From positions 1 to 64,000 of the forward strand of contig NZ_JAGIAW010000010.1 of the NCBI RefSeq assembly GCF_017744655.1: a stretch of DNA of 64,000 nt, read 5' to 3'. Below, piece by piece: positions 54,485 through 62,707 of the stretch. The position numbers and the translations under genes were made by a program. A model generated the notes under the pieces. The model made no database searches and was not told the origin of the DNA. It saw nothing but the letters and a program-made list of their open reading frames with translations. Within the stretch, counting starts at the first letter, position 1, and each line of letters begins with the position of its first letter. This DNA comes from Devosia sp. (GTDB lineage: Bacteria > Pseudomonadota > Alphaproteobacteria > Rhizobiales > Devosiaceae).

Positions 54485-55473
54485 ACCATCGGCTGGCGGT
54501 AATCTGCAGCGTAGTGGCCGGTTAACCCGTGCTCTAGCTGACGCTCGATATCGGTTAGCAGACTGCTAGCACCGAAGCGGAAGAGATGCGGAGTTAGGTA
54601 ACGCGTGCCCAACTCCTCCTTCATCAGCGCCATGTACTTTAGCGCGTCGCCCGCCGTGGCGATGCCGCCGGCTGGTTTGTAGCCGATTTCGATGCCGGTC
54701 TCTTCGCCGAACCAGCGGATCATGCGGATCATGGTCAGCGACGTGACGAGGTTTGCGTTGACCTTTTCCTTGCCGGTGGAGGTCTTGATGAAATCGGCGC
54801 CGGCCAGCATGCAGACGAGCGAGGCCTTGGCGATGTTCGTCTGGGTGGCGAGTTCGCCGGTGCCGAGGATCGTCTTGATGTGGGCATCGCCGCAGGCTTT
54901 GCGGAAAGCGCGGACCTGGTCGTAAAGCGCCTGCCAATCGCCGCGCAGAACCATGCCGCGCTCGATGACGATGTCGATTTCCTTGGCGCCGTCTTTTACC
55001 GAGGCTTCGATCTCGGCGATCTTGGTTTCGACGGGGGCAAGGCCATGGGGGAAGGCGGTCGAGACGGCGGCGACGGGGATGCCGGTGCCTTCCAACGCGT
55101 CGACGGCGGTTTTGACGAAGGTGTGGTAAACGCAGACGGCGCCGGGGAGGATGCGGAGGTCTTGGACCCCGAGCTTCTCGACGATGTCACTGCGCAGCGG
55201 ATTGCGGGCCTTGGCGCAGAGGCGCTCGACGCGGCCGGCGGTGTCGTCGGCGTTGAGCGTTGTCAGATCGATCAGGGTGATCGCCTTGAGGAGCCAGGCG
55301 AGCTGGTAGTCCTTTTTCACCGTGCGGCGGGCGCCGATGGAGCCGGCGCGGCGCTCGAGGGCCGAGCGGTTCATGCGGACGCGTTCGACCCAATCGAGAT
55401 CGAGCGGGTAGCCGGGATTGCGCTTGTGCACAGGCTCGTGGCTCTGGGTGCTGTCGACGACTTTGAGACTCAT
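54481..55473 (-). CDS. deoC: Deoxyribose-phosphate aldolase (DeoC)
   Basis: A 330-residue class I aldolase that splits 2-deoxyribose-5-phosphate into glyceraldehyde-3-phosphate and acetaldehyde. The Schiff-base Lys is in DFIKTSTGKEKVN, the second active-site Lys in IGYKPAGGIAT, and the Asp in LTTLNADDT. It is longer than E. coli DeoC (about 260) by an N-terminal extension of about 70 residues, typical of this subgroup. It overlaps both neighbours by 4 bases. Confidence 0.95.
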   Translation of the reverse strand: MSLKVVDSTQSHEPVHKRNPGYPLDLDWVERVRMNRSALERRAGSIGARRTVKKDYQLAWLLKAITLIDLTTLNADDTAGRVERLCAKARNPLRSDIVEKLGVQDLRILPGAVCVYHTFVKTAVDALEGTGIPVAAVSTAFPHGLAPVETKIAEIEASVKDGAKEIDIVIERGMVLRGDWQALYDQVRAFRKACGDAHIKTILGTGELATQTNIAKASLVCMLAGADFIKTSTGKEKVNANLVTSLTMIRMIRWFGEETGIEIGYKPAGGIATAGDALKYMALMKEELGTRYLTPHLFRFGASSLLTDIERQLEHGLTGHYAADYRQPMV

Positions 55474-56264
55474 AGCTCCTCCACCAGGACGGGGATCAGC
55501 TTTTGCAGCTTTGCCGCCCCTTGCACCGCCATGGTCTTGGTATGCTCATGGCTGATGTTTTCGCTCGAAAGGCCTGCGCCCATATTGGTGATGGACGAGC
55601 AGGCCCAAACCTTTAGTCCAAGGAACCGCCCGACGATCACTTCCGGGACGGTCGACATGCCGACGGCGTTGGCGCCGAGGCGGATGGCCATCTGGATTTC
55701 GGCCGGCGTTTCAAAGCTCGGGCCAGAATACCAGAAATAAACGCCCTCTCCGAGAGCAATCCCCAGACGGTCTGCTGCCGCTCTCGCCTTGGCGCGATAG
55801 TCGGGGTTGTACGCGTCGACCATGTTCACAAAACGACGGTCGGTGGGCTCGCCAATCAGGGGATTGAGGCCGTTGTAATTGATGTGGTCGGAGATCAGCA
55901 TCAGGTCGCCGGGGGCGAAGCGCTGGTCGAGCGAGCCGGCGGAATTGGTCAGCAGCAGGGTTTCTGCGCCAAGCTCGGCCATGGTTTCGAGCGCGGGACG
56001 CATGGCGGCTGGGTTGCCATGCTCATAGTAGTGCTCGCGGCCGGTGAGGATGGCGATGCGCTTGCCGCCCATGATGCCGAGGACGAGATCGCGGCCATGA
56101 CCGGAAACGCCGGCACCCGGAAAATCCTTCAGCTCGGAATAGGGGATGATAACCTTGTCTTCGAGCGTGTCGGCAATGGCGGAGAGGCCCGAGCCGAGGA
56201 CGAGGGCCGCAGCAATCGGTTCCTTGCCGGCGATTTTTTGGATGGTTTTGGCGGCCTTGGTCAT
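55470..56264 (-). CDS. Purine-nucleoside phosphorylase (trimeric, PNP/PunA type)
   Basis: A 264-residue phosphorylase that cleaves inosine, guanosine and their deoxy forms to base plus (deoxy)ribose-1-phosphate. The phosphate loop GSGLSAI, GRDLVLGIMGG, LTGREHYYEHG, and the base-binding LLLTNSAGSLD and GPSFETPAEIQM segments identify the trimeric family rather than hexameric DeoD. ATG 56264 with GGA upstream is preferred over TTG 56285. It overlaps deoC by 4 bases. Confidence 0.93.
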   Translation of the reverse strand: MTKAAKTIQKIAGKEPIAAALVLGSGLSAIADTLEDKVIIPYSELKDFPGAGVSGHGRDLVLGIMGGKRIAILTGREHYYEHGNPAAMRPALETMAELGAETLLLTNSAGSLDQRFAPGDLMLISDHINYNGLNPLIGEPTDRRFVNMVDAYNPDYRAKARAAADRLGIALGEGVYFWYSGPSFETPAEIQMAIRLGANAVGMSTVPEVIVGRFLGLKVWACSSITNMGAGLSSENISHEHTKTMAVQGAAKLQKLIPVLVEEL

Positions 56265-56287
56265 ATTGTGCGTTCCATGTAGCAATC

Positions 56288-56413
56288 CCCCTCACCCGTC
56301 TCGCGCTGCGCGCGATCCACCCTCTCCCCGATGGGGCGAGGAATAAGAGGGAGTACGCCGGACCATTCTTCTCCCCCTCGGGGAGAAGGTGGCCCGAAGG
56401 GCCGGATGAGGGG
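56288..56413. repeat. Dispersed intergenic repeat mosaic, second copy
   Basis: Contains CCCCTCACCC, CTCTCCCCGATGGGG and CTTCTCCCCCTCGGGGAGAAGG hairpins and ends GGATGAGGGG, matching words of the element at 22785-22940 in a different arrangement. It fills the gap between cdd and the PNP gene and could act as an mRNA stability or attenuation element in the middle of the salvage run. Confidence 0.7.
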
Positions 56414-56421
56414 GGTGTCCG

Positions 56422-56832
56422 TCATTTGCCCAAAAACTCCGGGCCAAAACTATGGGGCAGCAATTGCCCGAGGGTTTGCACCAGCGGCTCGCCATCGACA
56501 CCGTGGGATATGACTTCCACATCGAGATCGGCGAATTCGCGGATGCGCTGGCGGCAGCCGCCGCACGGGGTGACGGGAACAAGGCCGGGCCCGGTGACGT
56601 AGATGCGCTTGATACGACGGGCGCCGCCCGCGATCATCGCAGCGATGGCCGAGGTTTCGGCGCAATTGCCCTGCGGATAGGCCGCGTTTTCGATATTGCA
56701 GCCGGAATAGATCTTGCCGTCATCGGCGAGGATGGCTGCGCCGACGTGGAAGTTCGAATAGGGCGCATAGGCTTTTGCGCGAATGGCTTCGGCGGCCGCA
56801 AAAAGGGCCTCGTCGGAATCGTTCATGCTCAT
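56422..56832 (-). CDS. cdd: Cytidine deaminase
   Basis: A 136-residue zinc enzyme that deaminates cytidine and deoxycytidine to uridine forms. The catalytic NCAETSAIAAM (Cys-x-Ala-Glu) and PCGGCRQ cysteines bind zinc, and YPYSNFHVGAA-like AYAPYSNFHVGAA contacts the ribose. Length is that of the tetrameric Bacillus-type enzyme. It follows the permease by 25 bases and precedes the repeat. Confidence 0.96.
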   Translation of the reverse strand: MSMNDSDEALFAAAEAIRAKAYAPYSNFHVGAAILADDGKIYSGCNIENAAYPQGNCAETSAIAAMIAGGARRIKRIYVTGPGLVPVTPCGGCRQRIREFADLDVEVISHGVDGEPLVQTLGQLLPHSFGPEFLGK

Positions 56833-56857
56833 CGTGTGTTGGCGCCAGCCTTTGGGG

Positions 56858-57835
56858 CTAGCGCTCCTTCGTGTACGGAATGCCCGAGGCTTTTGGTGCC
56901 ACGGCGCGGCCGATGAAGCCGGCGAGCAGGATCACCGTCAGGATGTAGGGCAGAGCCTGAATGGCCTGAACCGGGACTTCGCCGATGATGGGGAAGACCT
57001 GGCCCTGGATACGGAACTGAACCGCATCGAGGAAGCCGAACATCAGACAGACCAAGAGGGCTGGACCCGGACGCCACTTGGCAAAGATCAGCGCGGCAAG
57101 CGCGATATAGCCACGGCCAGCGGACATGTTGTTGTTGAAGCCGGCCGACTGGGCGATCGAGAGATAGGCACCGCCAATGCCCACGAGCACCGCGGTGATG
57201 ATCAGCGCCTGATAGCGGAGGCGCGTGACCGAAATACCGGCGGTATCGATGGCCTTGGGGTTTTCACCTACAGCGCGGAGGCGCAGGCCGAAGCGGGTAC
57301 GGAAGAGCACCCAGGCGGTGACCGGCACGGCGATGAAGGCGAAATAGGTGATGATGTTGTGGCCCGAGATCAGCTCGTAATAGATCTGACCGAGGATCGG
57401 GACTTCGCGCAGTTCATTGGCGAATGGCAGGGTGATCGGGTTGAAGCGCTGGTCGCCAGCGAGCTGGGGCGTATAGCCGCCGCGCTTGAACCAGGACTGG
57501 CCGAGGAAGGTTGTCAAACCAGCAGCGAGGAAGTTGAGCGCCACGCCGGAAATGGTCTGGTTGCCCTTGAAGTTGATCGAGGCGAGGCCGTGAATGCCCG
57601 AGAACAGCAGGGCTGCGCCAATGCCGGCGAGGAGGCCCAGCCAGGCGGAACCAGACACAGCAGCCATGGCGGCGGCGGCAAAGGCACCGGCCAAGAGCTT
57701 ACCTTCAAGGCCGATGTCGACGATGCCGGCGCGCTCGGAATAGAGACCGGCGAGACAGGCGAGGATCAGCGGGACCGCGAGGCGGACCGTCGAGTCCAAG
57801 ATGAGGGTAATATCGACGAGATAGCTTTCCATCAC
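56858..57835 (-). CDS. Nucleoside ABC transporter permease (BPD_transp_2, NupQ/YufQ-like)
   Basis: A 325-residue inner-membrane permease with nine or so hydrophobic segments and the BPD_transp_2 core (LRAVGENPKAIDTAGI, which contacts the ATPase). It is the second permease of the importer, overlapping the first permease by 4 bases. With the BMP binding protein and the double-domain ATPase, this forms a nucleoside uptake system like YufNOPQ/NupNOPQ. No cargo other than nucleosides is indicated by the neighbours. Confidence 0.92.
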   Translation of the reverse strand: MMESYLVDITLILDSTVRLAVPLILACLAGLYSERAGIVDIGLEGKLLAGAFAAAAMAAVSGSAWLGLLAGIGAALLFSGIHGLASINFKGNQTISGVALNFLAAGLTTFLGQSWFKRGGYTPQLAGDQRFNPITLPFANELREVPILGQIYYELISGHNIITYFAFIAVPVTAWVLFRTRFGLRLRAVGENPKAIDTAGISVTRLRYQALIITAVLVGIGGAYLSIAQSAGFNNNMSAGRGYIALAALIFAKWRPGPALLVCLMFGFLDAVQFRIQGQVFPIIGEVPVQAIQALPYILTVILLAGFIGRAVAPKASGIPYTKER

Positions 57836-58920
57836 TTGGCTCCCGTCGGGCTACTGGATCGGGTGAGCACTCGCGCCAGTGGCGCGCGCAGCATGTCGCC
57901 CATGGCGCCGGTGAAGAGAATGACGAGAGCCTGGATGGTCACGATCATTTCGCGGGTGATGCCGGGCATCTGGAAGGCCAGTTCCTGACCGCCCTGGTAC
58001 AGGATACCGAACAGCAGTGCCGAGAGGCCGACGCCGACGGGATGCCCGCGGCCCATGAAGGCGACGGCAATGCCGACGAAGCCGGCGCCATTGACGAAGT
58101 TGAGGATCAGGCGGCCCTGGACTCCACCGACATTGTTGACCGCGACCATGGCGGCGAGGACGCCGGACATGGCCATGACGATCATGATCATCTTCTGATT
58201 GGAAATACCGGCATAGTTGGCGGCGACCGGGTTCTGCCCTAGGGCGCGGACGGCATAGCCGAACTTGGTGCGCCAGATCAGCCAGTAGATGAAGACCAGC
58301 GCAATGATGGCGAGGAAGAAGGTCAGGTTGACCGGGGAATTCTTGAACAGCTCGATAAAGGTGCGCAGCTGCGGCACGCGGGTGATGGCTTCGAGCGGGG
58401 CGCTTTCATCGGAATTGACGCCGGCCGGCTTCAAGACGCGCGAGATGAGGAAACCCATCATCGAGGTGGCGATGAAGTTGAAGAGGATGGTGGTGATAAC
58501 GACGTGGCTACCGCGCTTCGCCTGCAGATAGCCGGGCACGAAGGCCCAGAGCGCGCCGAAGGCACCGCCGCAGATGATCATCAGCGGGAAGACAATAGCC
58601 CAATGCGTGCCATTGAGTGCCAGACCAATGAGGATGACGCCGAGGCCACCGACATAGGCCTGACCCTCGGGGCCGATATTGAAGAGGCCGGCGTGATAGG
58701 CCAGCGACACGGCGAGGCCGGCAAAGATGAAGTCGGTGGTGTAGTAGAGCGTGTAGCCGAAGCCTGAGCCGTAGCCGAAGGCGCCATAGAGCATGATGCC
58801 CACGGCCTGCAGCGGGTTCTGGCCGACGGCGAGAACGATGAGGCCGCCGACGAGGAAGGCCAGAACGACATTGAGGAGCGGCAGGAGGACGACGTCGGCC
58901 CAGCGCGGCAAAGGGGTCAT
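57832..58920 (-). CDS. Nucleoside ABC transporter permease (NupP/YufP-like)
   Basis: A 362-residue permease with a longer N-terminus and eight to ten transmembrane segments. The coupling helix YAVRALGQNPVAANYAGIS is present. It starts on the last base of the upstream ATPase stop codon and ends overlapping the second permease, so the three membrane-complex genes are tightly coupled. It forms the heterodimeric channel with its neighbour. Confidence 0.92.
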   Translation of the reverse strand: MTPLPRWADVVLLPLLNVVLAFLVGGLIVLAVGQNPLQAVGIMLYGAFGYGSGFGYTLYYTTDFIFAGLAVSLAYHAGLFNIGPEGQAYVGGLGVILIGLALNGTHWAIVFPLMIICGGAFGALWAFVPGYLQAKRGSHVVITTILFNFIATSMMGFLISRVLKPAGVNSDESAPLEAITRVPQLRTFIELFKNSPVNLTFFLAIIALVFIYWLIWRTKFGYAVRALGQNPVAANYAGISNQKMIMIVMAMSGVLAAMVAVNNVGGVQGRLILNFVNGAGFVGIAVAFMGRGHPVGVGLSALLFGILYQGGQELAFQMPGITREMIVTIQALVILFTGAMGDMLRAPLARVLTRSSSPTGAK

Positions 58921-60593
58921 CAGTTGGGATCCTTGCCGGAATTGTCTTGCGGGCTCATCTGCGTGAGGGTCTGCTGCACGGGCGTTTCATGGGGGGCGAG
59001 CGTGCCGGGCTCGGAAACGGTGCCGACATCGTCGGCATGCGAGCCGGTCATCAGCAGGCCGAGTTCGGTTTCGTCTGATGTGGCCGGGTCGGCTTCGCCG
59101 ACGATCTTGCCGTCGAAAATCACCAGAATACGGTCGGCGAGCGAGCGGATTTCATCCAGTTCCACCGAGACGAGCAGGATGGCCTTGCCGGCATCGCGCA
59201 TCTTGATGATCTGATTGTGGATGAACTCAATGGCGCCGATATCGACGCCGCGGGTCGGCTGGCCGACGATGAGCACGTCGGGATTGCGCTCCATCTCGCG
59301 GGCCAGAACGATCTTCTGCTGATTGCCGCCGGAGAAATTGGCGGTTTTCAGATCGAGGTTCGGCGGACGGATGTCGAATTTCTTGATGTATTCTTCGGCT
59401 GTCTCACGGGCCTTGGCGATGTCGAGGCCGGGGCCCGAGCCATAGGCGTGCTGATAGCCGAGGATGGAATTTTCCCACTCAGAGAAAGTGGTCACGAGGC
59501 CCATGCGCAGGCGATCTTCGGGAACGTGGGCGAGGCCAGCGGCACGGGCACGCGCGGCGCCGTCGTCGCCTTCAAGGCTCAGCACTTCGCCATTGAGGAG
59601 AATGGTGCCCAGAAGCTGATCGCGCATGCCGGCAATGGATTCGAGGAGTTCGGACTGGCCGTTGCCAGCGACGCCGGCAATGCCGACGATTTCACCGGCA
59701 CGGACCTGGAACGAGACGCCCTTGACACGCGGCACCTTGAAATCGTCGGTGACGACGAGATCCTGCACATCGAGCAGGACTTTCCCGGGGCTGGCAGGGC
59801 CTTTTTCGACACGCAGGAGCACGCGGCGGCCAACCATCAGCTCGGCCAATTCGCCGGGCGAGGTGTCCTTGGTGGTCAGGGTCTTGACCATGGCACCCTG
59901 GCGCATGACCGAGACTTCGTCGGTGATGGCCATGATTTCACGCAGCTTGTGCGTGATGAGGATAATGGTTTTGCCTTCCTCGCGCAGTTTGCCGAGGATG
60001 CGGAAGAGGTGATCGGCCTCGTCGGGTGTGAGAACGCCGGTGGGCTCGTCGAGAATGAGGGTTTCGGCACCGCGATAGAGCGCCTTCAGGATTTCGACGC
60101 GCTGCTGCTGGCCCACCGAGAGGTTTTCGATGATGGCGTCGGGATCGACTTCGAGGCCGTAGTCGCGGGCCAGCGCCTTGAGCTGGGTGCGCGCCTTGTT
60201 CAGCGTCGGAGCGAGAAAGGCGGAATCCTCGGCGCCGAGCACGACGTTTTCGAGGACGGAGAAATTGTCGACCAGCATGAAGTGCTGGTGAACCATGCCG
60301 ATGCCGAGCGCGAGCGCGTGGCGCGAATCGGTGATGGTCGCCGGCGTGCCGTTGACGCGGATTTCGCCGCTGTCGGCCGTGTAGAAGCCGTAGAGGATCG
60401 ACATCAGGGTCGATTTGCCAGCGCCGTTTTCGCCAACGATGCCATGCACCGTGCCGCGTTTGATCGCGAGGTGAATGTCACGATTGGCGTGGACCGGGCC
60501 GAAATGCTTGTTGATGCCGACAAGCTCGATAGCGAGCGGGGCAGCAGCGGCCCCTTCGGACCGCTGCGCATTTGTCGGGTGAAGACTTGTCAT
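58920..60593 (-). CDS. Nucleoside ABC transporter ATPase with two nucleotide-binding domains
   Basis: A 557-residue protein with tandem ABC domains, as in RbsA/NupO. Domain 1 has Walker A GENGAGKSTLM and signature NLSVGQQQRVEILKAL, Walker B LILDEPTGVLTP. Domain 2 has a weaker P-loop (GVAGNGQSELLE) and signature NFSGGNQQKIVLA with VGQPTRGVD, the degenerate form normal for this family. A polar C-terminal tail of about 40 residues is extra. It is 26 bases downstream of the binding-protein gene. Confidence 0.93.
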   Translation of the reverse strand: MTSLHPTNAQRSEGAAAAPLAIELVGINKHFGPVHANRDIHLAIKRGTVHGIVGENGAGKSTLMSILYGFYTADSGEIRVNGTPATITDSRHALALGIGMVHQHFMLVDNFSVLENVVLGAEDSAFLAPTLNKARTQLKALARDYGLEVDPDAIIENLSVGQQQRVEILKALYRGAETLILDEPTGVLTPDEADHLFRILGKLREEGKTIILITHKLREIMAITDEVSVMRQGAMVKTLTTKDTSPGELAELMVGRRVLLRVEKGPASPGKVLLDVQDLVVTDDFKVPRVKGVSFQVRAGEIVGIAGVAGNGQSELLESIAGMRDQLLGTILLNGEVLSLEGDDGAARARAAGLAHVPEDRLRMGLVTTFSEWENSILGYQHAYGSGPGLDIAKARETAEEYIKKFDIRPPNLDLKTANFSGGNQQKIVLAREMERNPDVLIVGQPTRGVDIGAIEFIHNQIIKMRDAGKAILLVSVELDEIRSLADRILVIFDGKIVGEADPATSDETELGLLMTGSHADDVGTVSEPGTLAPHETPVQQTLTQMSPQDNSGKDPN

Positions 60594-60619
60594 TGGAAGT
60601 CCTCCCCTTCTTCGTTCGC

Positions 60620-61621
60620 TTAGAGAGACGGGCAGGCCTTGTCGGTGCGGAAGTCATGCACGGTGACAGCGCCCGAGATGATGTCGGCAGAGGCCTTTTC
60701 GACCGCGGCTTTCATGTCATCGGTGATGAGCGAAGCATTGTTGTCGTCGAAGGCAGCGCCAACGCCGTCTTCGGCGAGACCCAGAACGATCGTACCGGGA
60801 GCCCAGGTGCCGTCTTCAACGCCCTTCATGGCGTTGTAGGTGGCAACGTCGACGCGCTTGACCATGGAGGTCAGGACCGAGCCGGGGTGCAGGTGGTTCT
60901 GGTTGCTATCAACGCCGATGCCGAACTTGCCGGCGTCGGCAGCAGCCTGGAGCACGCCAGCGCCGGCGCCACCGGCAACCTGGAAGATCACGTCAGCGCC
61001 CTGGTCGAGCTGGGACTTGGCGACCTCGGTGGCCTTGCCGGGATCGTTGAAGGCTTCAAAGCCGGTGCCGACATAGGTTTCGAGCACTTCGATGTCCGGG
61101 TTAACGGACTTGGCGCCCTGAGCATAGCCGCAGGCGAAGGCTTCGAGCAGGTCGAAGTTGAAGGCCGGGACGACGCCGATCTTGCCCGATTCCGACTTCA
61201 TCGCAGCAAGGATACCGACGAGGTAGGAGCCTTCCTGTTCCTTGAAGACGACCGACTGCACGTTGGGCAGGTCGACGACGGTGTCGATGATGGTGAACTT
61301 GGTATCCGGGAATTCCGGCGCGACGGTCTTCAGCGCGGTTTCCCACGAGAAGCCGGGCATGACGATCGGGTTATTGCCGCGCGAAGCGAACTGGCGGATG
61401 GCCTGTTCGCGCATGGCGTCGCCCGAGATTTCGAGATCCTGATAGGCGCCGCCTTCGGCCTTGAACATTTCGGCGCCGTTATAGGCGGCTTCGTTGAACG
61501 ACTTGTCGAACTTGCCACCGCCGTCATAGACGAGAGCGGCGTCAGCGAAGGCTGCACCAGCCATGAGTGCGCTCAGAGCAACGCCGCCAGCAACGGCCTT
61601 GGTAAGGGTCGAGAATTTCAT
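60620..61621 (-). CDS. BMP-family nucleoside-binding protein of the ABC importer
   Basis: A 333-residue periplasmic binding protein with a cleavable Sec signal (to about residue 26, ALMAGAAFA) and no lipobox Cys, unlike the lipoprotein BmpA/YufN. BMP-family motifs DKSFNEAAYNGAE, FKEQEGSYLVG and FQVAGGAGAGVL are present, and the binding pocket segments fit nucleoside binders. It is the first and probably most expressed gene of the run. Two GTCAAA repeats (61731-61736 and 61749-61754) lie in its upstream region and might bind a regulator. Confidence 0.92.
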   Translation of the reverse strand: MKFSTLTKAVAGGVALSALMAGAAFADAALVYDGGGKFDKSFNEAAYNGAEMFKAEGGAYQDLEISGDAMREQAIRQFASRGNNPIVMPGFSWETALKTVAPEFPDTKFTIIDTVVDLPNVQSVVFKEQEGSYLVGILAAMKSESGKIGVVPAFNFDLLEAFACGYAQGAKSVNPDIEVLETYVGTGFEAFNDPGKATEVAKSQLDQGADVIFQVAGGAGAGVLQAAADAGKFGIGVDSNQNHLHPGSVLTSMVKRVDVATYNAMKGVEDGTWAPGTIVLGLAEDGVGAAFDDNNASLITDDMKAAVEKASADIISGAVTVHDFRTDKACPSL

Positions 61622-61783
61622 TGATTAGTCTCCCTGTCTCGCAGCGGACGCAAGAAATGCACCCTCGTTTATCCGCATGCGCTGAAGGGCGATAAAATCG
61701 TGCAATCACGCCCTTCGCAAGAGGGACGATGTCAAATTTTTCCGATTGGTCAAAAATTGGCGTTAATTCTCCAGGCCAGCGCC

Positions 61784-61906
61784 TTACCAGCGGGCGAGAA
61801 CGGCTGAGAACAGGGTGCCGAGATCGACATCGGCATAAAGCACGGCAAGCACGGCGGCGAAGGCGATGACGTAGAGGGCGAGGCTATCGCGGGATGAACT
61901 GGACAT
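61784..61906 (-). CDS. Small single-pass membrane peptide
   Basis: A 40-residue frame from ATG 61906 to TAA 61784: a short polar start MSSSSRDS, one hydrophobic helix LALYVIAFAAVLAVLYA, then VDLGTLFSAVLARW. The composition and clean membrane helix suggest a real small protein, though no homologue is known to me and the ribosome-binding site is poor. It lies between the nucleoside importer and the CoxG-like gene, on the same strand. A different 63-residue frame over the same bases lacks such features. Confidence 0.45.
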   Translation of the reverse strand: MSSSSRDSLALYVIAFAAVLAVLYADVDLGTLFSAVLARW

Positions 61907-62019
61907 GTGCGATTTGAGACAAATTGTAATGAACGATGCACTGTCTCTACATCGCAGGCGGCGGCGGGATTAAGGCCGGTTCGGGGCGGATATGGACGTG
62001 GTTAAGAGCTGGTAAACGC

Positions 62020-62490
62020 TCAGCTATTTTCGCGCGGCAGTGGGGTGACCTCGACGCCTGCGGCATTGCCGAAACGCTCGAAAAAGCCGTCGATGATGCG
62101 CTGGGCGGAATTGCCGATGATGGCCTTGCCCAGCTTCATGATCTGGCCTGAGGCGCCGCCATTGGCGATGAAGGTGAGGATGGTGTTTTCCCCATCATCT
62201 TCGAGAATGACATCGGCGCTGCCTTCCGCGAGGCCCAGCATGCCGCCCTTGCCGCGACCGGAAAGGGTGTAGCTGACGGCAGGCACGATATTGGACAGTG
62301 CGAGTTCGCCTTTGAAGGTCGGGTGCATGACGCCGAGGTTGACCTTGATCTCGAGGTCAAGCGTATCGGGGCCAGACCAGGCGATCAAATGGCAGCCGGG
62401 AATAGCGGCTTTGAGCATTTCGGGATCGTTGAGCGCATCCCAGATGCGGGCGCGCGGGGCACTCATTTTGTAGCGTCCACCGAACTCCAT
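62020..62490 (-). CDS. CoxG-like SRPBCC protein
   Basis: A 156-residue START/SRPBCC-fold protein of the CoxG family. The pattern MEFGGRYKMSAPRARIWDALNDPEML near the N-terminus, PGC in AAIPGCHLI, and GKAIIGNSAQRIIDGFFERF near the end are family hallmarks. CoxG was named from CO dehydrogenase clusters, where it helps membrane anchoring, but most members stand alone, as here, with no cox genes nearby. Function is therefore open; lipid or cofactor binding is likely from the fold. ATG 62490 fits the family start. Confidence 0.85.
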   Translation of the reverse strand: MEFGGRYKMSAPRARIWDALNDPEMLKAAIPGCHLIAWSGPDTLDLEIKVNLGVMHPTFKGELALSNIVPAVSYTLSGRGKGGMLGLAEGSADVILEDDGENTILTFIANGGASGQIMKLGKAIIGNSAQRIIDGFFERFGNAAGVEVTPLPRENS

Positions 62491-62707
62491 CAGATCTGCC
62501 TTCCTATGTCGCAAAGCCGGCATAATGCTTGGGCAAGACTGATCTCATTCATGGTGGCGAACCCTACTCTTTACGTGCGGCTTTTTCGCACCAATATGGA
62601 CTAAATAGTTGCAGGGATCGGGGGATGCAATTGTCAGCGGAGCCCCCACGCGCAATCTAGGGCTTAGGCAAATGCCGGCCCCAAAGCCAAACTATGCCAG
62701 GGAGCAG

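Noticed and set aside
59217..60623. Plus-strand open frame of 468 codons opposite the nucleoside ATPase
   Set aside because: Mirror frame of a clear ABC ATPase; no motifs and no ribosome-binding site.
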